Origin: Pseudomethylobacillus aquaticus
Lineage (GTDB): Bacteria; Pseudomonadota; Gammaproteobacteria; Burkholderiales; Methylophilaceae
NCBI RefSeq assembly: GCF_003730115.1
Contig: NZ_RJVP01000004.1
Location: 184,652 to 248,651 of the forward strand
Direction of reading: 5' to 3'
DNA length: 64,000 nt
Below the pieces are notes generated by a model. The model had not been told where the DNA came from and did no database searches. It was given only the letters and a program-made list of their open reading frames with translations. The position numbers were made by a program, and so were the translations under genes. Shown piece after piece: positions 27,336 to 38,360 of the stretch (position 1 is its first letter; each line of letters opens with the position of its first letter).

Positions 27336-27691
27336 GACGGCTATGGTATCGCACTGTGCGCCACGGCTAAAAATCCAACCCTATCTATCATCGTCGTCTG
27401 CGTAAGGTCCCTAGCTTAAAAGGCTGCTGCAACAGCTTTTGTTTACTACCAATCCGTTTACTAGCGCCCACCTGTCTGGGCCTAAGTCCATCTTCTTTCT
27501 GGGGTGTGCCAAGCTGATCGAGTTGAACTAGTCCCTCCTTCGCCTTTTTTATCGTTCCATCCGCCTTCCTATGGGTCACCACTCACCGGGGTTTGACTGT
27601 CGCTTTTCACGAACATAACCTTTTGACATAAAACGTTTTTGTCGCGCTGTCTGGTATCCCGGGAACTTAACCTATCTTAGGAGGCACTATC
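27336..27691. other. Intergenic region greB - prepilin, no supported gene
   Basis: This 356-bp stretch is divergent between greB and the prepilin gene. It holds a short inverted repeat with a bulge at 27418-27440 (AAAAGGCTG / CAGCTTTT), terminator- or attenuator-like, and a T-run-free promoter-like TTGACT at 27592-27597 with TAACCT 17 bases later. A 64-codon minus-strand open frame (27388-27582) has no ribosome site or recognisable domain and is not called. Confidence 0.5.
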
Positions 27692-28339
27692 ATGAAACGA
27701 AACGCAGGCTTTACCTTGATCGAATTAGCCATCGTACTGGTGGTGGTTGGTTTATTGCTGGGCGGGGTGCTTAAAGGGCAGGAGTTGATCGGCAGTGCCA
27801 AGGTCAAGAGTCTTACTTCCGAATTGAAGAACCTGCAGACCTATATGTATACCTATCAGGATAAATTCCGCGCCTTGCCTGGCGATGACCGCAGTGCCGC
27901 CATTCATGTGGGAGGTACCAATGCTGCCGGCACCCAGAATGCCAGTATCGACGGTGTCTGGAACGGCGCCAGCCTGCCAGCTGCCAGCGAGACCGAGCTG
28001 TTCTGGCAGCATGTGCGCCTGGCTGGCCTTGCCAACGGCAGCACCAATATCAACACGGCAGGCTATTACCCCCGCAACACGGAAGGTGGCCGCATCGGCG
28101 TGCAGAGCAGTGCCACACTGGCGGTGTTGACCAACATGCCAGCCGGGCATGCAGGCTGCATGGACGGTTTGTCCAGCAAGCTGGTGACGCAGATGGATAT
28201 TCTGCTGGACGATGGCGAGACCTCTAGCGGCAGCTTGCGCGCCTACGACACCGCAGTGCTGACGGCGCGCGATGGCGATTCTACGGCCAGCATCAATGCG
28301 GCACCTGCGGCGAGCTACGCGGTGTGCCTTGCTTTCTAG
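27692..28339 (+). CDS. Solitary type II/IV prepilin (N-methylated pseudopilin)
   Basis: A 215-residue prepilin. The leader MKRNAG is followed by the cleavage motif G/FTLIELAIVL with Glu5 and a hydrophobic N-terminal helix. The C-terminal globular domain has two cysteines (HAGCMDG and the near-terminal AVCLAF) that could form the pilin disulfide. A near-perfect AGGAGG ribosome site precedes the ATG, and a perfect hairpin follows the stop, so this is a strongly expressed single-gene unit. No assembly genes are adjacent. It could be a minor pilin or pseudopilin for a type IV pilus encoded elsewhere. Confidence 0.85.
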   Translation: MKRNAGFTLIELAIVLVVVGLLLGGVLKGQELIGSAKVKSLTSELKNLQTYMYTYQDKFRALPGDDRSAAIHVGGTNAAGTQNASIDGVWNGASLPAASETELFWQHVRLAGLANGSTNINTAGYYPRNTEGGRIGVQSSATLAVLTNMPAGHAGCMDGLSSKLVTQMDILLDDGETSSGSLRAYDTAVLTARDGDSTASINAAPAASYAVCLAF

Positions 28340-28391
28340 CAAGTTCTGATTTCGGGTCAGGGCAGGTTTCTGCCGTGAAAAATGCAACATC

Positions 28392-28412
28392 AGCCTGGCA
28401 TGCCAGGCTTTT
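28392..28412 (+). terminator. Terminator after the prepilin gene
   Basis: An 18-bp perfect palindrome (AGCCTGGC, two-base centre, GCCAGGCT) at 28392-28409 followed by T residues, 53 bp after the prepilin stop. Confidence 0.65.
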
Positions 28413-28484
28413 GTACAAGTGAGCACGACACAGGCAGCCAAATTGCATTAAAATTACGGCCTTAATGAAACGAAACCACATCCT

Positions 28485-29291
28485 GTGACCGACAACATCG
28501 TCGAAATCGACAATCTTTCCTTTGGCTACAAGGGCCGACAGCTGCACAAAGGCATCAATATGGTCTTTCCACGCGGCAAGGTGGTGGCCATCATGGGCGG
28601 CAGTGGCAGCGGTAAGACCACCTTGTTGCGTCTGATCGGTGGGCAACTCAAGCCTACGCGTGGTGAAGTGCGTGTGGGTGGCAAAGTGGTACATCACCAG
28701 GACAGGGACGGTCTGCACACGCTGCGTCGCAAGATGGGCATGTTGTTCCAGTTCGGGGCGCTGTTCACCGACCTTTCCGTTTACGAGAACGTGGCGTTCC
28801 CGATGCGTGAGCATACCGACCTGCCCGAGACCATGATCCGCGATCTGGTGATGATGAAGCTGAATGCAGTTGGTTTGCGCGGTGCGGCACAACTGATGCC
28901 GACCGAATTGTCTGGAGGTATGGCACGTCGTGTGGCGCTGGCCCGTGCAGTCGCGCTGGACCCCTCCATCATCATGTACGACGAGCCGTTCGCTGGTCTG
29001 GACCCGATCTCCATGGGGGTGGTGTGTAACCTGATCCGCAGTCTAAACGATGCACTGGGTGCGACCTCCATCGTGGTCACACATGATGTGCATGAGACGT
29101 TCTCATTCGTGGATTATGTTTATTTTGTCGGCAACGGCGTGGTGGTGGCGGAGGGTACCCCTGACGAGTTGCGTCATTCCGATCTGCCGTTCGTGCATCA
29201 GTTTGTGCATGGCGAAGCGGATGGCCCGGTGCCGTTCCATTATCCGGCGCCCGACTATGCGGCCGAGATGCTGAGAGGTCATAATGTTTAG
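28485..29291 (+). CDS. mlaF: Lipid-asymmetry ABC transporter ATPase MlaF
   Basis: A 268-residue ABC ATPase. Walker A is GGSGSGKTTLLR, the signature is LSGGMARRVALARA and Walker B is IIMYDEPFAGLD. The start is GTG. It heads a five-gene operon with mlaE, mlaD, mlaC and mlaB in the canonical order. The Mla system moves phospholipids between the inner and outer membranes to keep outer-membrane lipid asymmetry. Its 3' end overlaps mlaE by 8 bp. Confidence 0.93.
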   Translation: MTDNIVEIDNLSFGYKGRQLHKGINMVFPRGKVVAIMGGSGSGKTTLLRLIGGQLKPTRGEVRVGGKVVHHQDRDGLHTLRRKMGMLFQFGALFTDLSVYENVAFPMREHTDLPETMIRDLVMMKLNAVGLRGAAQLMPTELSGGMARRVALARAVALDPSIIMYDEPFAGLDPISMGVVCNLIRSLNDALGATSIVVTHDVHETFSFVDYVYFVGNGVVVAEGTPDELRHSDLPFVHQFVHGEADGPVPFHYPAPDYAAEMLRGHNV

Positions 29292-30087
29292 TGGTTTGCT
29301 GACCAAGGTCGCCAAGGTGTTGCGTGGTGTCGGCCACAAGCTGGTGGACCAGTTGTGGCGTTTTGGGGGCGCAGTGCGCTTTTCCGGCTATGTATTGCTG
29401 TATTCAGGCGAGAGTTTCCGCCGTTTGCATCTGACCATTCGTGAGATCTACTTCACCGGTGTGATGTCGTTGATCATCATTCTGGTGTCTGCCTTCTTTG
29501 TCGGCATGGTGCTGGCCCTGCAAGGCTATAACACGCTGCAGAAATACGGCTCGTCTGAAGCCATCGGCGTGCTGGTGGCCTTGTCACTGGTGCGCGAACT
29601 GGGTCCGGTGGTCACGGCCTTGCTGTTTGCCGGCCGTGCCGGCACGGCCATCACTGCTGAGATCGGCCTGATGAAAGCCACCGAGCAGTTGTCAGCGATG
29701 GAGATGATGGCTGTCAGCCCGATCGCACGTGTGGTTGCGCCGCGTTTCTGGGCGGGCGTGATCTCTATGCCCTTGCTGGCGGCACTGTTCTCGATGGTAG
29801 GCGTGCTGGGCGGCTATCTGGTCGCAGTGCCACTGATCGGTGTGGACAACGGCGCGTTCTGGTCGCAGATGCAGGCCAACGTGGATTTCCGTGAAGATAT
29901 TGTCAATGGTGTCATCAAAAGCGTCGTGTTCGGCGTTGCTTGTACCATGATCGCGTTATTTGAAGGATTCGATGCACCACCCACCGCTGAAGGGGTGAGC
30001 CGCGCCACAACAAGAACGGTGGTTAATTCTTCGCTGGCGGTGCTGGCGCTGGATTTCATCATGACCTCATTCATGATCAACCCGTAA
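29284..30087 (+). CDS. mlaE: Mla permease MlaE
   Basis: A 267-residue integral membrane permease with the MlaE/Ttg2B fold: ~5 spans with the LVRELGPVVTALLFAGRAG and EIGLMKATEQLSAMEMM segments conserved in the family. It overlaps the mlaF stop, showing translational coupling, and precedes mlaD by 24 bp. Confidence 0.93.
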   Translation: MFSGLLTKVAKVLRGVGHKLVDQLWRFGGAVRFSGYVLLYSGESFRRLHLTIREIYFTGVMSLIIILVSAFFVGMVLALQGYNTLQKYGSSEAIGVLVALSLVRELGPVVTALLFAGRAGTAITAEIGLMKATEQLSAMEMMAVSPIARVVAPRFWAGVISMPLLAALFSMVGVLGGYLVAVPLIGVDNGAFWSQMQANVDFREDIVNGVIKSVVFGVACTMIALFEGFDAPPTAEGVSRATTRTVVNSSLAVLALDFIMTSFMINP

Positions 30088-30111
30088 ACGACAGATCGCT
30101 TTGGAGAAAAA

Positions 30112-30591
30112 ATGGAACGTACAACAATAGACCTGTGGGTAGGCATCTTTGCCGCAGCAGGTATGGCGGCGATACTGGGTCTGGCCATGAAGGTCGGCAA
30201 CCTGACCTCCAGCAGTGTGGGTGAAACCTACACCGTGACGGCAGCCTTTGAAAACATCGGCGGGCTGAAAGCGCGCGCACCCGTCAAAAGTGCGGGTGTG
30301 GTAGTGGGCCGTGTGGATGGCATACGTTTCGATAGTAAGACGTTCGAGGCTGTGGTCACCCTCAAGCTGGACAAGCGTTACCCGTTCCCTACCGATACCG
30401 AGGCCAACATTTATACTGCAGGTTTGTTGGGTGAGCAGTATGTGGGCCTTGAAATCGCAGGTCTGGAAGATTCAAACCTGAAGGAAGGCGACAAGATCAA
30501 GCGTACCCAGGACGCCGTAGTGCTGGAAAAAATGATCAGCCAGTTCCTGTACAGCAAGGCTGCTGAAACTCCGACTGATGAAAGCAAATAA
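30112..30591 (+). CDS. mlaD: Mla substrate-binding MCE protein MlaD
   Basis: A 159-residue MCE protein: an N-terminal anchor (residues ~8-24), then a single MCE beta-barrel domain (NIGGLKARAPVKSAGVVVGRVDGI). It forms the hexameric ring on the periplasmic side of the Mla permease. A GGAGAAAAA ribosome site precedes the ATG. The short length is typical of MlaD rather than of YebT/PqiB. Confidence 0.92.
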   Translation: MERTTIDLWVGIFAAAGMAAILGLAMKVGNLTSSSVGETYTVTAAFENIGGLKARAPVKSAGVVVGRVDGIRFDSKTFEAVVTLKLDKRYPFPTDTEANIYTAGLLGEQYVGLEIAGLEDSNLKEGDKIKRTQDAVVLEKMISQFLYSKAAETPTDESK

Positions 30592-30600
30592 GGAAACACA

Positions 30601-31224
30601 ATGAACCGCATGACCAAACTGGCTACGGCCCTGAGCATTACCTCGCTGCTGATGTTCGCTGTTCCTGCGCTAGCGGAAGTGGCGCCGGATGAGTTGGTGA
30701 AAACCACAGCGCAGGAAGTGCTGGACATCGTCAAAAAAGATAAGGACATCCAGGCGGGCGACCAGAAGAAGATCTTTGCACTGGCAGAAGAAAAGATCCT
30801 GCCCAACTTCAACTTTGACCGTGTGTCGCGCATGGTGCTGGGCAAGAATTGGCGCAGCGCCACCCCTGAGCAGCAACAGGCCTTCCAGCGTGAGTTCCGT
30901 AGTCTGATGCTGCGTACTTACGCGACTGCCCTGTCCAAGTACCGTAATCAGACCATCGATTTCAAGCCGACTCGTGTACAGCCCGGCGACACCGAAGTCA
31001 CGGTCAAGACCTTGATCGTGCAGCCTGGCGGTCAGCCGATCGCGGTCGATTACAGCCTGGAAAAACAGACAGACGCCTGGAAGGTCTATGACATCACCAT
31101 CGAAGGCGTGAGCCTGGTGACCAACTATCGCAGCCAGTTCGGCAATGAAGTGCGTCAGGCCGGTATCGATGGCCTGATCCAGAAGCTGGCTGACAAAAAC
31201 AAGCAGGCCAACGCCTCGAAATAA
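30601..31224 (+). CDS. mlaC: Periplasmic phospholipid-binding protein MlaC
   Basis: A 207-residue periplasmic protein with a signal peptide (1-24, ending ALA) and the Ttg2/MlaC domain (NFNFDRVSRMVLGKNWRSATPEQQQAF). It carries lipids between the MlaD ring and the outer-membrane MlaA lipoprotein, which is not in this window. It is 9 bp after mlaD. Confidence 0.92.
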   Translation: MNRMTKLATALSITSLLMFAVPALAEVAPDELVKTTAQEVLDIVKKDKDIQAGDQKKIFALAEEKILPNFNFDRVSRMVLGKNWRSATPEQQQAFQREFRSLMLRTYATALSKYRNQTIDFKPTRVQPGDTEVTVKTLIVQPGGQPIAVDYSLEKQTDAWKVYDITIEGVSLVTNYRSQFGNEVRQAGIDGLIQKLADKNKQANASK

Positions 31225-31240
31225 GCTGATCAGGGAATCT

Positions 31241-31549
31241 GTGGTGGCACAACTTAGCAAACAGCAGGGCCAGGTGGTGGTGGTGGGTGACATGACCATG
31301 ACCAACACGCAGTCGCTGCTATCCGAGTGGACGGCATTGTCTGTGGACGTGCCGTCTGCTGTCGATCTTGCTGGCGTAACTGACGTGGATACCAGCACTA
31401 TCAGCCTGATGTTCGAATGGCTACGTCAGTCACGTGCACGTGACTGTCAGCTGCACTTCCTTAATCTGCCTCACAATCTGACCAGCCTGGCCACGCTGTA
31501 TGGCGTGCTTGATCTGATCCCCACCGGCCCAGCCGTCGCTGGCCATTGA
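31241..31549 (+). CDS. mlaB: STAS-domain protein MlaB
   Basis: A 102-residue STAS-domain protein (VDLAGVTDVDTSTISLMFEWL is the conserved centre). It binds MlaF and stabilises the ATPase. The start is GTG, 16 bp after mlaC. The small acidic build without extra domains fits MlaB. Confidence 0.85.
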   Translation: MVAQLSKQQGQVVVVGDMTMTNTQSLLSEWTALSVDVPSAVDLAGVTDVDTSTISLMFEWLRQSRARDCQLHFLNLPHNLTSLATLYGVLDLIPTGPAVAGH

Positions 31550-31579
31550 AGATGGGGGCATTCGCCCCATGTTACCCCT

Positions 31580-32479
31580 ATGACCCCGGCGATCAAGATC
31601 GAACAAGTACACAAGCATTTTGGTACATTGCATGCATTGAAAGGTGTCGATCTGACCATAGCCCAGGGCGAGTTCTTTGCCCTGCTGGGGCCGAATGGTG
31701 CTGGTAAATCCACACTGATCAGCCTGCTCGCTGGCTTGCAACAGCCGACCAGTGGCCATCTGTCGGTGATGGGTTTCGACGTGCAGCGTGACTACCAGCA
31801 GGCGCGTCGTAGTCTGGGTGTGGTGCCGCAAGAACTGGTGTTCGACCCCTTTTTCAATGTGCGCGAGATGTTGCGTTTCCAGGCTGGTTACTTTGGTCTG
31901 GGTCGCAGTAATGACGTGTGGGTGGACGAGGTGATCGAGGCGCTCGGCCTCACTGATAAAGCCCACACCAATATGCGTCGCCTGTCCGGCGGCATGAAAC
32001 GCCGTGCGCTGATCGCGCAGGCGCTGGCGCACAAGCCGCCAGTGATTGTGCTGGATGAACCCACCGCCGGTGTGGATGTGGAATTGCGCCAGACCATGTG
32101 GGCGTTCATCCAGCGCCTGAACCGTGAAGGCCATACCATCATTCTGACTACGCATTACCTGGAAGAGGCCGAGACCTTGTGCTCGCGCGTGGCCATGCTC
32201 AAGCAGGGCGAGATCATCGCACTGGACAGCACCGCGAATCTGCTCAACCGCTTCCCGGGCAAAAAACTCAGGTTGAAGCTGAACGGCAGTCTGCCGCTGG
32301 CTCTGCAGCCTTTGCTGCGCCAGCAGGAAGGGGAGTATGTGGTGCTGAATCTCAGCGAAGTCACGCAGATCGATACGGTGTTGCTTGAATTGCGCCAGGC
32401 CGGCGTCAGCCTGCAGGATCTGCAGCTGATCGAGTCGGATCTGGAAGACGTGTTCGTCGATCTGGTGGGCCGCGTATGA
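31580..32479 (+). CDS. ABC-2 type exporter ATP-binding protein
   Basis: A 299-residue ABC ATPase with Walker A GPNGAGKSTLIS, signature LSGGMKRRALIAQALAHK and Walker B VIVLDEPTAGVD. The C-terminal ~80 residues form an accessory domain. The closest family is the YadG-type ATPase paired with a YadH-type permease. It starts 30 bp after mlaB and overlaps its permease by 4 bp, so it may be read through from the mla operon. Substrate unknown. Confidence 0.85.
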   Translation: MTPAIKIEQVHKHFGTLHALKGVDLTIAQGEFFALLGPNGAGKSTLISLLAGLQQPTSGHLSVMGFDVQRDYQQARRSLGVVPQELVFDPFFNVREMLRFQAGYFGLGRSNDVWVDEVIEALGLTDKAHTNMRRLSGGMKRRALIAQALAHKPPVIVLDEPTAGVDVELRQTMWAFIQRLNREGHTIILTTHYLEEAETLCSRVAMLKQGEIIALDSTANLLNRFPGKKLRLKLNGSLPLALQPLLRQQEGEYVVLNLSEVTQIDTVLLELRQAGVSLQDLQLIESDLEDVFVDLVGRV

Positions 32480-33249
32480 GTCCGCAAGTACATCCCTGGT
32501 TCGGTGCCTGGACGCTGTTCCGCAAGGAGTTGCTGCGCTTCTGGCGCGTGAGTTTCCAGACTGTGGCCGCGCCGGTGATGACGGCCTTGCTGTATCTGCT
32601 GGTGTTCTCGCACGTCCTGGAAGGGCGTGTGCAGGTGCACGGCGTGAGCTATACCGCGTTCATGATCCCGGGGCTGATCATGATGTCCCTGCTGCAGAAC
32701 GCGTTCGCCAACAGTTCATCCAGCCTGATCCAGTCCAAGGTGATGGGCAATCTGGTGTTCGTGCTGCTGACGCCTATCACCTACCTGCAATTCTTCCTGG
32801 CCTTCCTGGCAGCGGCTATACTGCGCGGGCTGGTCGTCGGGTCCGTGATCTACCTGGTCGCTATCCTGTTCGTGGACCTGCCGCTGGTCTATCCGGGCTG
32901 GGTGCTGGTGTTCGCCTTGCTGGGCAGCGGTCTGTTGGGGGCATTCGGCATCATCGCCAGTATCTGGGCCGAGAAGTTCGACCAGATCGCGGCATTCCAG
33001 AATTTTGTGATCATGCCGCTGTCCTTTCTGTCCGGCGTGTTCTATTCCATCCATTCCCTGCCGACCTTCTGGCAGCAGGTGACGCATCTCAACCCGTTCT
33101 TCTACATGATAGACGGCTTCCGTTATGGCTTCATCGGCAGTGGTGATGTTTCGCCCTGGCTGAGTCTGGCCATTGTTTCGGCGAGCTTTTTCGTCCTATC
33201 ATGGCTGACCTTGAGATTGCTCAAATCCGGCTACAAATTAAGGAGCTGA
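32476..33249 (+). CDS. ABC-2 type exporter permease
   Basis: A 257-residue permease with six membrane segments and the ABC-2 motif FLSGVFYSIHSLPTFWQ in the last periplasmic part. It overlaps the ATPase stop by 4 bp. Together they form a two-gene exporter of the YadGH kind. It is followed after one base by ibaG. Confidence 0.85.
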   Translation: MSPQVHPWFGAWTLFRKELLRFWRVSFQTVAAPVMTALLYLLVFSHVLEGRVQVHGVSYTAFMIPGLIMMSLLQNAFANSSSSLIQSKVMGNLVFVLLTPITYLQFFLAFLAAAILRGLVVGSVIYLVAILFVDLPLVYPGWVLVFALLGSGLLGAFGIIASIWAEKFDQIAAFQNFVIMPLSFLSGVFYSIHSLPTFWQQVTHLNPFFYMIDGFRYGFIGSGDVSPWLSLAIVSASFFVLSWLTLRLLKSGYKLRS

Positions 33250-33250
33250 C

Positions 33251-33505
33251 ATGCTGAGTGCGAGCGACGTACGCGATTACATTTTACAAGGCTTGGCCTG
33301 CGACCACGTGCAGGTGCTGGGCGATGATGGTACCCATTTCGAGGCCGTCATCGTCAGCCCGGCGTTTGTCGGCAAGAACATGGTGCAGCAGCATCAGCTG
33401 GTCTACAAGGCGCTGGGCGACCGCATGCGTCAGGAGATCCACGCACTGTCGATGCGCACCTTCACCCCGGAAGCCTGGGGCAAGCTGGATGTGCGTTCGG
33501 CATAA
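33251..33505 (+). CDS. ibaG: BolA-family protein IbaG
   Basis: An 84-residue BolA-like protein with the conserved H-x-x-V-Y segment in QQHQLVYKALGDRM. It lies between the exporter and a CGFS glutaredoxin gene; BolA proteins and CGFS glutaredoxins form Fe-S cluster-linked heterodimers. Position before murA is the classic place for ibaG, also in E. coli. Confidence 0.85.
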   Translation: MLSASDVRDYILQGLACDHVQVLGDDGTHFEAVIVSPAFVGKNMVQQHQLVYKALGDRMRQEIHALSMRTFTPEAWGKLDVRSA

Positions 33506-33542
33506 CAATCAAGAATCAACGCAATTATCGAGAGGACCAAAG

Positions 33543-33860
33543 ATGGATACGCAACAATTGATCAAGAACCAGGTGACCGCTAACCCGGTGGTGTTGTACA
33601 TGAAGGGCAGCCCCAAGTTTCCGCAGTGCGGCTTCTCCAGCCTGGCAGTGCAGATCCTGCAGGCCTGTGGCGTGCAGAACCTGACCGCCATCGACGTGCT
33701 GCAGGACCCGGCCATCCGCGAAGGCATCAAGCAATACGCCAACTGGCCTACCATTCCGCAGCTTTATATCCACGGCGAATTCGTCGGTGGCGCGGACATC
33801 ATGCGCAGCCTGTATGAATCCGGTGAGCTGCAGCAAATGTTGGAAAACCCGGTCGCCTGA
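33543..33860 (+). CDS. grxD: Monothiol glutaredoxin Grx4 (CGFS type)
   Basis: A 105-residue monothiol glutaredoxin. The active site is QCGFSS, preceded by LYMKGSPKFP, and later WPTIPQLYIHGEFVGG forms the glutathione and Fe-S contact. It carries [2Fe-2S] clusters to client proteins with BolA/IbaG, encoded 37 bp upstream. The start at 33543 has an AGAGGA site; a longer open frame upstream is a shadow of ibaG. Confidence 0.93.
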   Translation: MDTQQLIKNQVTANPVVLYMKGSPKFPQCGFSSLAVQILQACGVQNLTAIDVLQDPAIREGIKQYANWPTIPQLYIHGEFVGGADIMRSLYESGELQQMLENPVA

Positions 33861-33872
33861 GCCCGGAACTGA

Positions 33873-35144
<1,272 letters not shown>

Positions 35145-35193
35145 GTGCTGCACGCAACAAAAAGCAGACAAAACGTAAACAACGAGTGCAACC

Positions 35194-35835
35194 ATGATCA
35201 CCATCGCCCTGTCGAAAGGCCGTATTTTTGAAGAGACCACGCCATTGCTGGCGGCGGCTGGCATTGTGGCGCTGGAGAATCCGGAGTCTTCCCGCAAGCT
35301 GATCCTGCCGACCAACTGTGATGATGTGCGGCTCATCATCGTGCGTGCCACTGACGTGCCTACCTATGTGCAGCATGGCGCGGCCGATATCGGCATTGCC
35401 GGCAAGGACGTGCTGGATGAGCATGGCGGAGCAGGGCTGTATCAGCCGCTGGACCTCAATATCGCACGTTGCAAGATGATGGTGGCAGTGCGCGAAGGCT
35501 TTGATTATCAGGGCTCGATCCGCCGTGGTGCACGCCTCAAAGTGGTGACCAAGTATGTGAAGACGGCGCGTGAGCACTTTGCCGCCAAGGGCATGCACGT
35601 AGACCTGATCAAGCTGTACGGTTCCATGGAGCTGGGGCCGCTGGTCGGGCTGGCAGACGCCATCGTCGATCTGGTCAGTACCGGTGGCACCTTGCGTGCC
35701 AATCATCTGCAGGCAGTAGAAGAAATCAGTGCCATCAGTTCCCGGCTGGTGGTCAATCAAGCCGCGTTCAAGCTCAAGCGCGAACGTCTGCAAAGCATCA
35801 TGGATGCCTTTGCGCGCGCAGTTAATGCAGGGTGA
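35194..35835 (+). CDS. hisG: ATP phosphoribosyltransferase, short form HisG
   Basis: A 213-residue enzyme catalysing the first step of histidine synthesis. It has the short-form build: no C-terminal regulatory domain (the long form is ~300 residues). The motif [14 protein letters not shown] is diagnostic. Short HisG needs the HisRS-like partner HisZ for activity and feedback; hisZ is not in the window. It heads the hisG-hisD-hisC cluster downstream of murA. Confidence 0.95.
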   Translation: MITIALSKGRIFEETTPLLAAAGIVALENPESSRKLILPTNCDDVRLIIVRATDVPTYVQHGAADIGIAGKDVLDEHGGAGLYQPLDLNIARCKMMVAVREGFDYQGSIRRGARLKVVTKYVKTAREHFAAKGMHVDLIKLYGSMELGPLVGLADAIVDLVSTGGTLRANHLQAVEEISAISSRLVVNQAAFKLKRERLQSIMDAFARAVNAG

Positions 35836-35851
35836 AACAGAAAGTAGAAAC

Positions 35852-37168
35852 ATGAACGTCAAACGATTATCAACGGCCGATGCCAACTTCGATGCAGCGC
35901 TGAAAGCGCTGTTGGCTTTTGAGACCGCGCAGGATGACCGCATCGACCAGGTGGTGGCGGACATTCTGCGTGATGTGAAACAGCGCGGCGATGCCGCAGT
36001 GCTGGACTATACCCAGCGCTTCGATCGCCTGGCAGCAGCCAGCATGGACGCGCTGGAGCTGGGCCACGCGGAGCTGCAGGCAGCACTGGACAGCCTGCCA
36101 GCTGCACAGCGTGAAGCGCTGCAATCCGCTGCCGAACGTGTGCGCAGCTACCACGAGAAACAATTGATGTCGTCGTGGAGCTACACCGAAGCCGATGGCA
36201 CCTTGCTGGGTCAGCAGGTCACGGCGCTGGACCGCGTGGGCCTGTACGTGCCGGGCGGAAAAGCCGCCTATCCTTCCTCGGTGCTCATGAACGCCATCCC
36301 AGCCAAGGTGGCCGGTGTCAAAGAGCTGATCATGGTGGTGCCCACGCCGGCTGGCGAGAAAAATGCCCTGGTGCTGGCCGCCGCCGCGATCTGTGGGGTG
36401 GACCGCGTGTTCTGCATAGGCGGCGCGCAAGCCGTGGGCGCGCTGGCCTATGGCACGCAAACCGTGCCACAGGTCGACAAGATCGTCGGCCCTGGTAACG
36501 CCTATGTGGCTGCCGCCAAGCGCCGTGTGTTCGGTGTGGTCGGTATCGACATGGTGGCGGGGCCATCCGAGATCCTGGTGATCTCCGATGGCTTAAGCAA
36601 CCCGGATTGGGTCGCCATGGACCTGTTCTCACAGGCGGAGCATGACGAGCTGGCACAATCCATCCTGCTGTCACCCAATGCCGAGTTCCTCGACCAGGTC
36701 GCAGCCAGCATGGCACGTCAGGTGGAAGAGATGCCGCGCAAGGACATTATTCGCACCTCCATCGAAAACCGTGGCGCGCTGATCCAGGTCAAGGACCTGG
36801 ACGAAGCGGCCGACATCGCCAATTACATCGCGCCCGAACACTTGGAGCTGTCGATGGCAGACCCGCTGCCCTACAGCCAGAAGATCCGCCATGCTGGCGC
36901 CATCTTCATGGGGCGCGACACCTGCGAGGCACTGGGCGATTACTGTGCTGGCCCTAACCACGTGTTGCCCACCTCGCGTACCGCGCGTTTTTCGTCACCA
37001 CTGGGTGTCTATGACTTCCAGAAGCGCTCCAGTCTGATCATGGTGTCGTCCGAAGGCGCCCAGACGCTGGGCAAAGTGGCGGCCACGCTGGCCTACGGTG
37101 AAGGTCTGCACGCGCACGCGCGCTCCGCAGAGTACCGTCTCAAGACCAAGCCTGAGGAGGCGTCGTGA
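35852..37168 (+). CDS. hisD: Histidinol dehydrogenase HisD
   Basis: A 438-residue zinc-dependent NAD enzyme doing the last two oxidations to L-histidine. Conserved parts include [17 protein letters not shown], the [14 protein letters not shown] box, the catalytic HDE-type segment [11 protein letters not shown], and [20 protein letters not shown]. The start [10 protein letters not shown] at 35852 is 16 bp after hisG; an upstream open frame belongs to hisG. The 3' end overlaps hisC by four bases. Confidence 0.95.
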   Translation: MNVKRLSTADANFDAALKALLAFETAQDDRIDQVVADILRDVKQRGDAAVLDYTQRFDRLAAASMDALELGHAELQAALDSLPAAQREALQSAAERVRSYHEKQLMSSWSYTEADGTLLGQQVTALDRVGLYVPGGKAAYPSSVLMNAIPAKVAGVKELIMVVPTPAGEKNALVLAAAAICGVDRVFCIGGAQAVGALAYGTQTVPQVDKIVGPGNAYVAAAKRRVFGVVGIDMVAGPSEILVISDGLSNPDWVAMDLFSQAEHDELAQSILLSPNAEFLDQVAASMARQVEEMPRKDIIRTSIENRGALIQVKDLDEAADIANYIAPEHLELSMADPLPYSQKIRHAGAIFMGRDTCEALGDYCAGPNHVLPTSRTARFSSPLGVYDFQKRSSLIMVSSEGAQTLGKVAATLAYGEGLHAHARSAEYRLKTKPEEAS

Positions 37169-38229
37169 GTCGCTACTGGAGTGATGTGGTGCACAGCCTG
37201 ACCCCTTATGTGCCAGGGGAACAGCCCAAGCTAAGCAAGCTGATCAAGCTCAACACCAACGAAAACCCATACCCGCCCAGTGATGCGGTGCTGGAGGCCA
37301 TGCGTGCTCAGGCCGCCTATAGCCTGCGCCTGTATCCAGACCCGAATTCGGATGCGCTGAAGACCGCCATTGCCGATTATCATGGCCTGATAACAGCGCA
37401 GGTGTTCGTGGGCAACGGCTCGGATGAAGTGCTGGCGCACGTGTTCCATGCCTTGCTCAAACACGATGAGCCGCTGCTGTTCCCGGACATCACCTACAGC
37501 TTTTACCCGGTTTACTGCGGCCTGTATGGTATCGAGTACCAAACCATAGCACTCACCGAAGACTTCCAGATCAGTGTCGATGACTATCTGCGCCCCAATG
37601 GCGGCATCATCTTCCCTAACCCGAATGCGCCCACCAGCTGCGCCTTGCCGCTCACCGAGATCGAGCGGCTGTTGCAGGCCAACCCGGATTCCGTGGTGGT
37701 GATCGATGAAGCGTATGTGGATTTCGGTTGCGAATCGGCCGTGCAGCTGGTCAACCGCTATCCTCAGTTGCTGGTGACGCACACCCTGTCCAAATCGCGC
37801 TCACTGGCGGGCTTGCGCGTCGGCTACGCGGTCGGCCATGCTGACCTGATCGAAGCGCTGGTAAGGGTCAAAGACAGCTTCAATTCCTATCCGCTGGACC
37901 GCTTCGCCCAGGCAGGTGCCATCGCCGCCATGCAGGACGAGGCCTGGTTCCAGCAGACCCGTCAGCGGGTGATCACCACGCGCGAGCAACTGGTCAGCGA
38001 TCTGCAGGCGCTGGGCTTCGAAGCCTTGCCTTCTGCGGCCAATTTTATTTTTGTACGTCATCCGTCACATGATGGGGCCGCGCTGGCGCAACAGTTGCGT
38101 GAACGCAGCATCATCGTGCGACATTTCAAAAACCCCGCCCGTATCTCGGCGTTTTTACGCATTACCATCGGTACGGATGCCGAATGTAATGCGCTGGTGC
38201 ATGCCTTACGCGAGTTAGTTACTAGCTAG
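37165..38229 (+). CDS. hisC: Histidinol-phosphate aminotransferase HisC
   Basis: A 354-residue fold-type I PLP enzyme. The PLP lysine is Lys210 in [30 protein letters not shown] at the N-terminus and [11 protein letters not shown] are family motifs. The start GTG lies within the hisD stop (GTGA overlap). Last gene of the his cluster, followed by an intergenic region with the hps promoter. Confidence 0.93.
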   Translation: MSRYWSDVVHSLTPYVPGEQPKLSKLIKLNTNENPYPPSDAVLEAMRAQAAYSLRLYPDPNSDALKTAIADYHGLITAQVFVGNGSDEVLAHVFHALLKHDEPLLFPDITYSFYPVYCGLYGIEYQTIALTEDFQISVDDYLRPNGGIIFPNPNAPTSCALPLTEIERLLQANPDSVVVIDEAYVDFGCESAVQLVNRYPQLLVTHTLSKSRSLAGLRVGYAVGHADLIEALVRVKDSFNSYPLDRFAQAGAIAAMQDEAWFQQTRQRVITTREQLVSDLQALGFEALPSAANFIFVRHPSHDGAALAQQLRERSIIVRHFKNPARISAFLRITIGTDAECNALVHALRELVTS

Positions 38230-38268
38230 GCCTTAATTCCCTCACATTTGTTGAATGATGGCGGCATA

Positions 38269-38298
38269 TTGCAAGCCACTGTCATAACAAGATATAGT
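38269..38298 (+). promoter_or_regulatory. Sigma-70 promoter candidate for hps
   Basis: TTGCAA (38269-38274), an 18-base spacer, and TATAGT (38293-38298) lie 63 bp before the hps start. Both hexamers match the consensus well enough (4/6 and 5/6), and there is a GTGGAGGAAG ribosome site before the ATG. Confidence 0.45.
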
Positions 38299-38360
38299 GT
38301 CGCATGACTGAAAAAGTCTGCGATAGAACACTATTTTCGTAAACCTGTGGAGGAAGCATC

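Noticed and set aside
27388..27582. A 64-codon minus-strand open frame upstream of the prepilin
   Set aside because: Very basic composition, no ribosome site and no domain. Kept only as part of the intergenic description.
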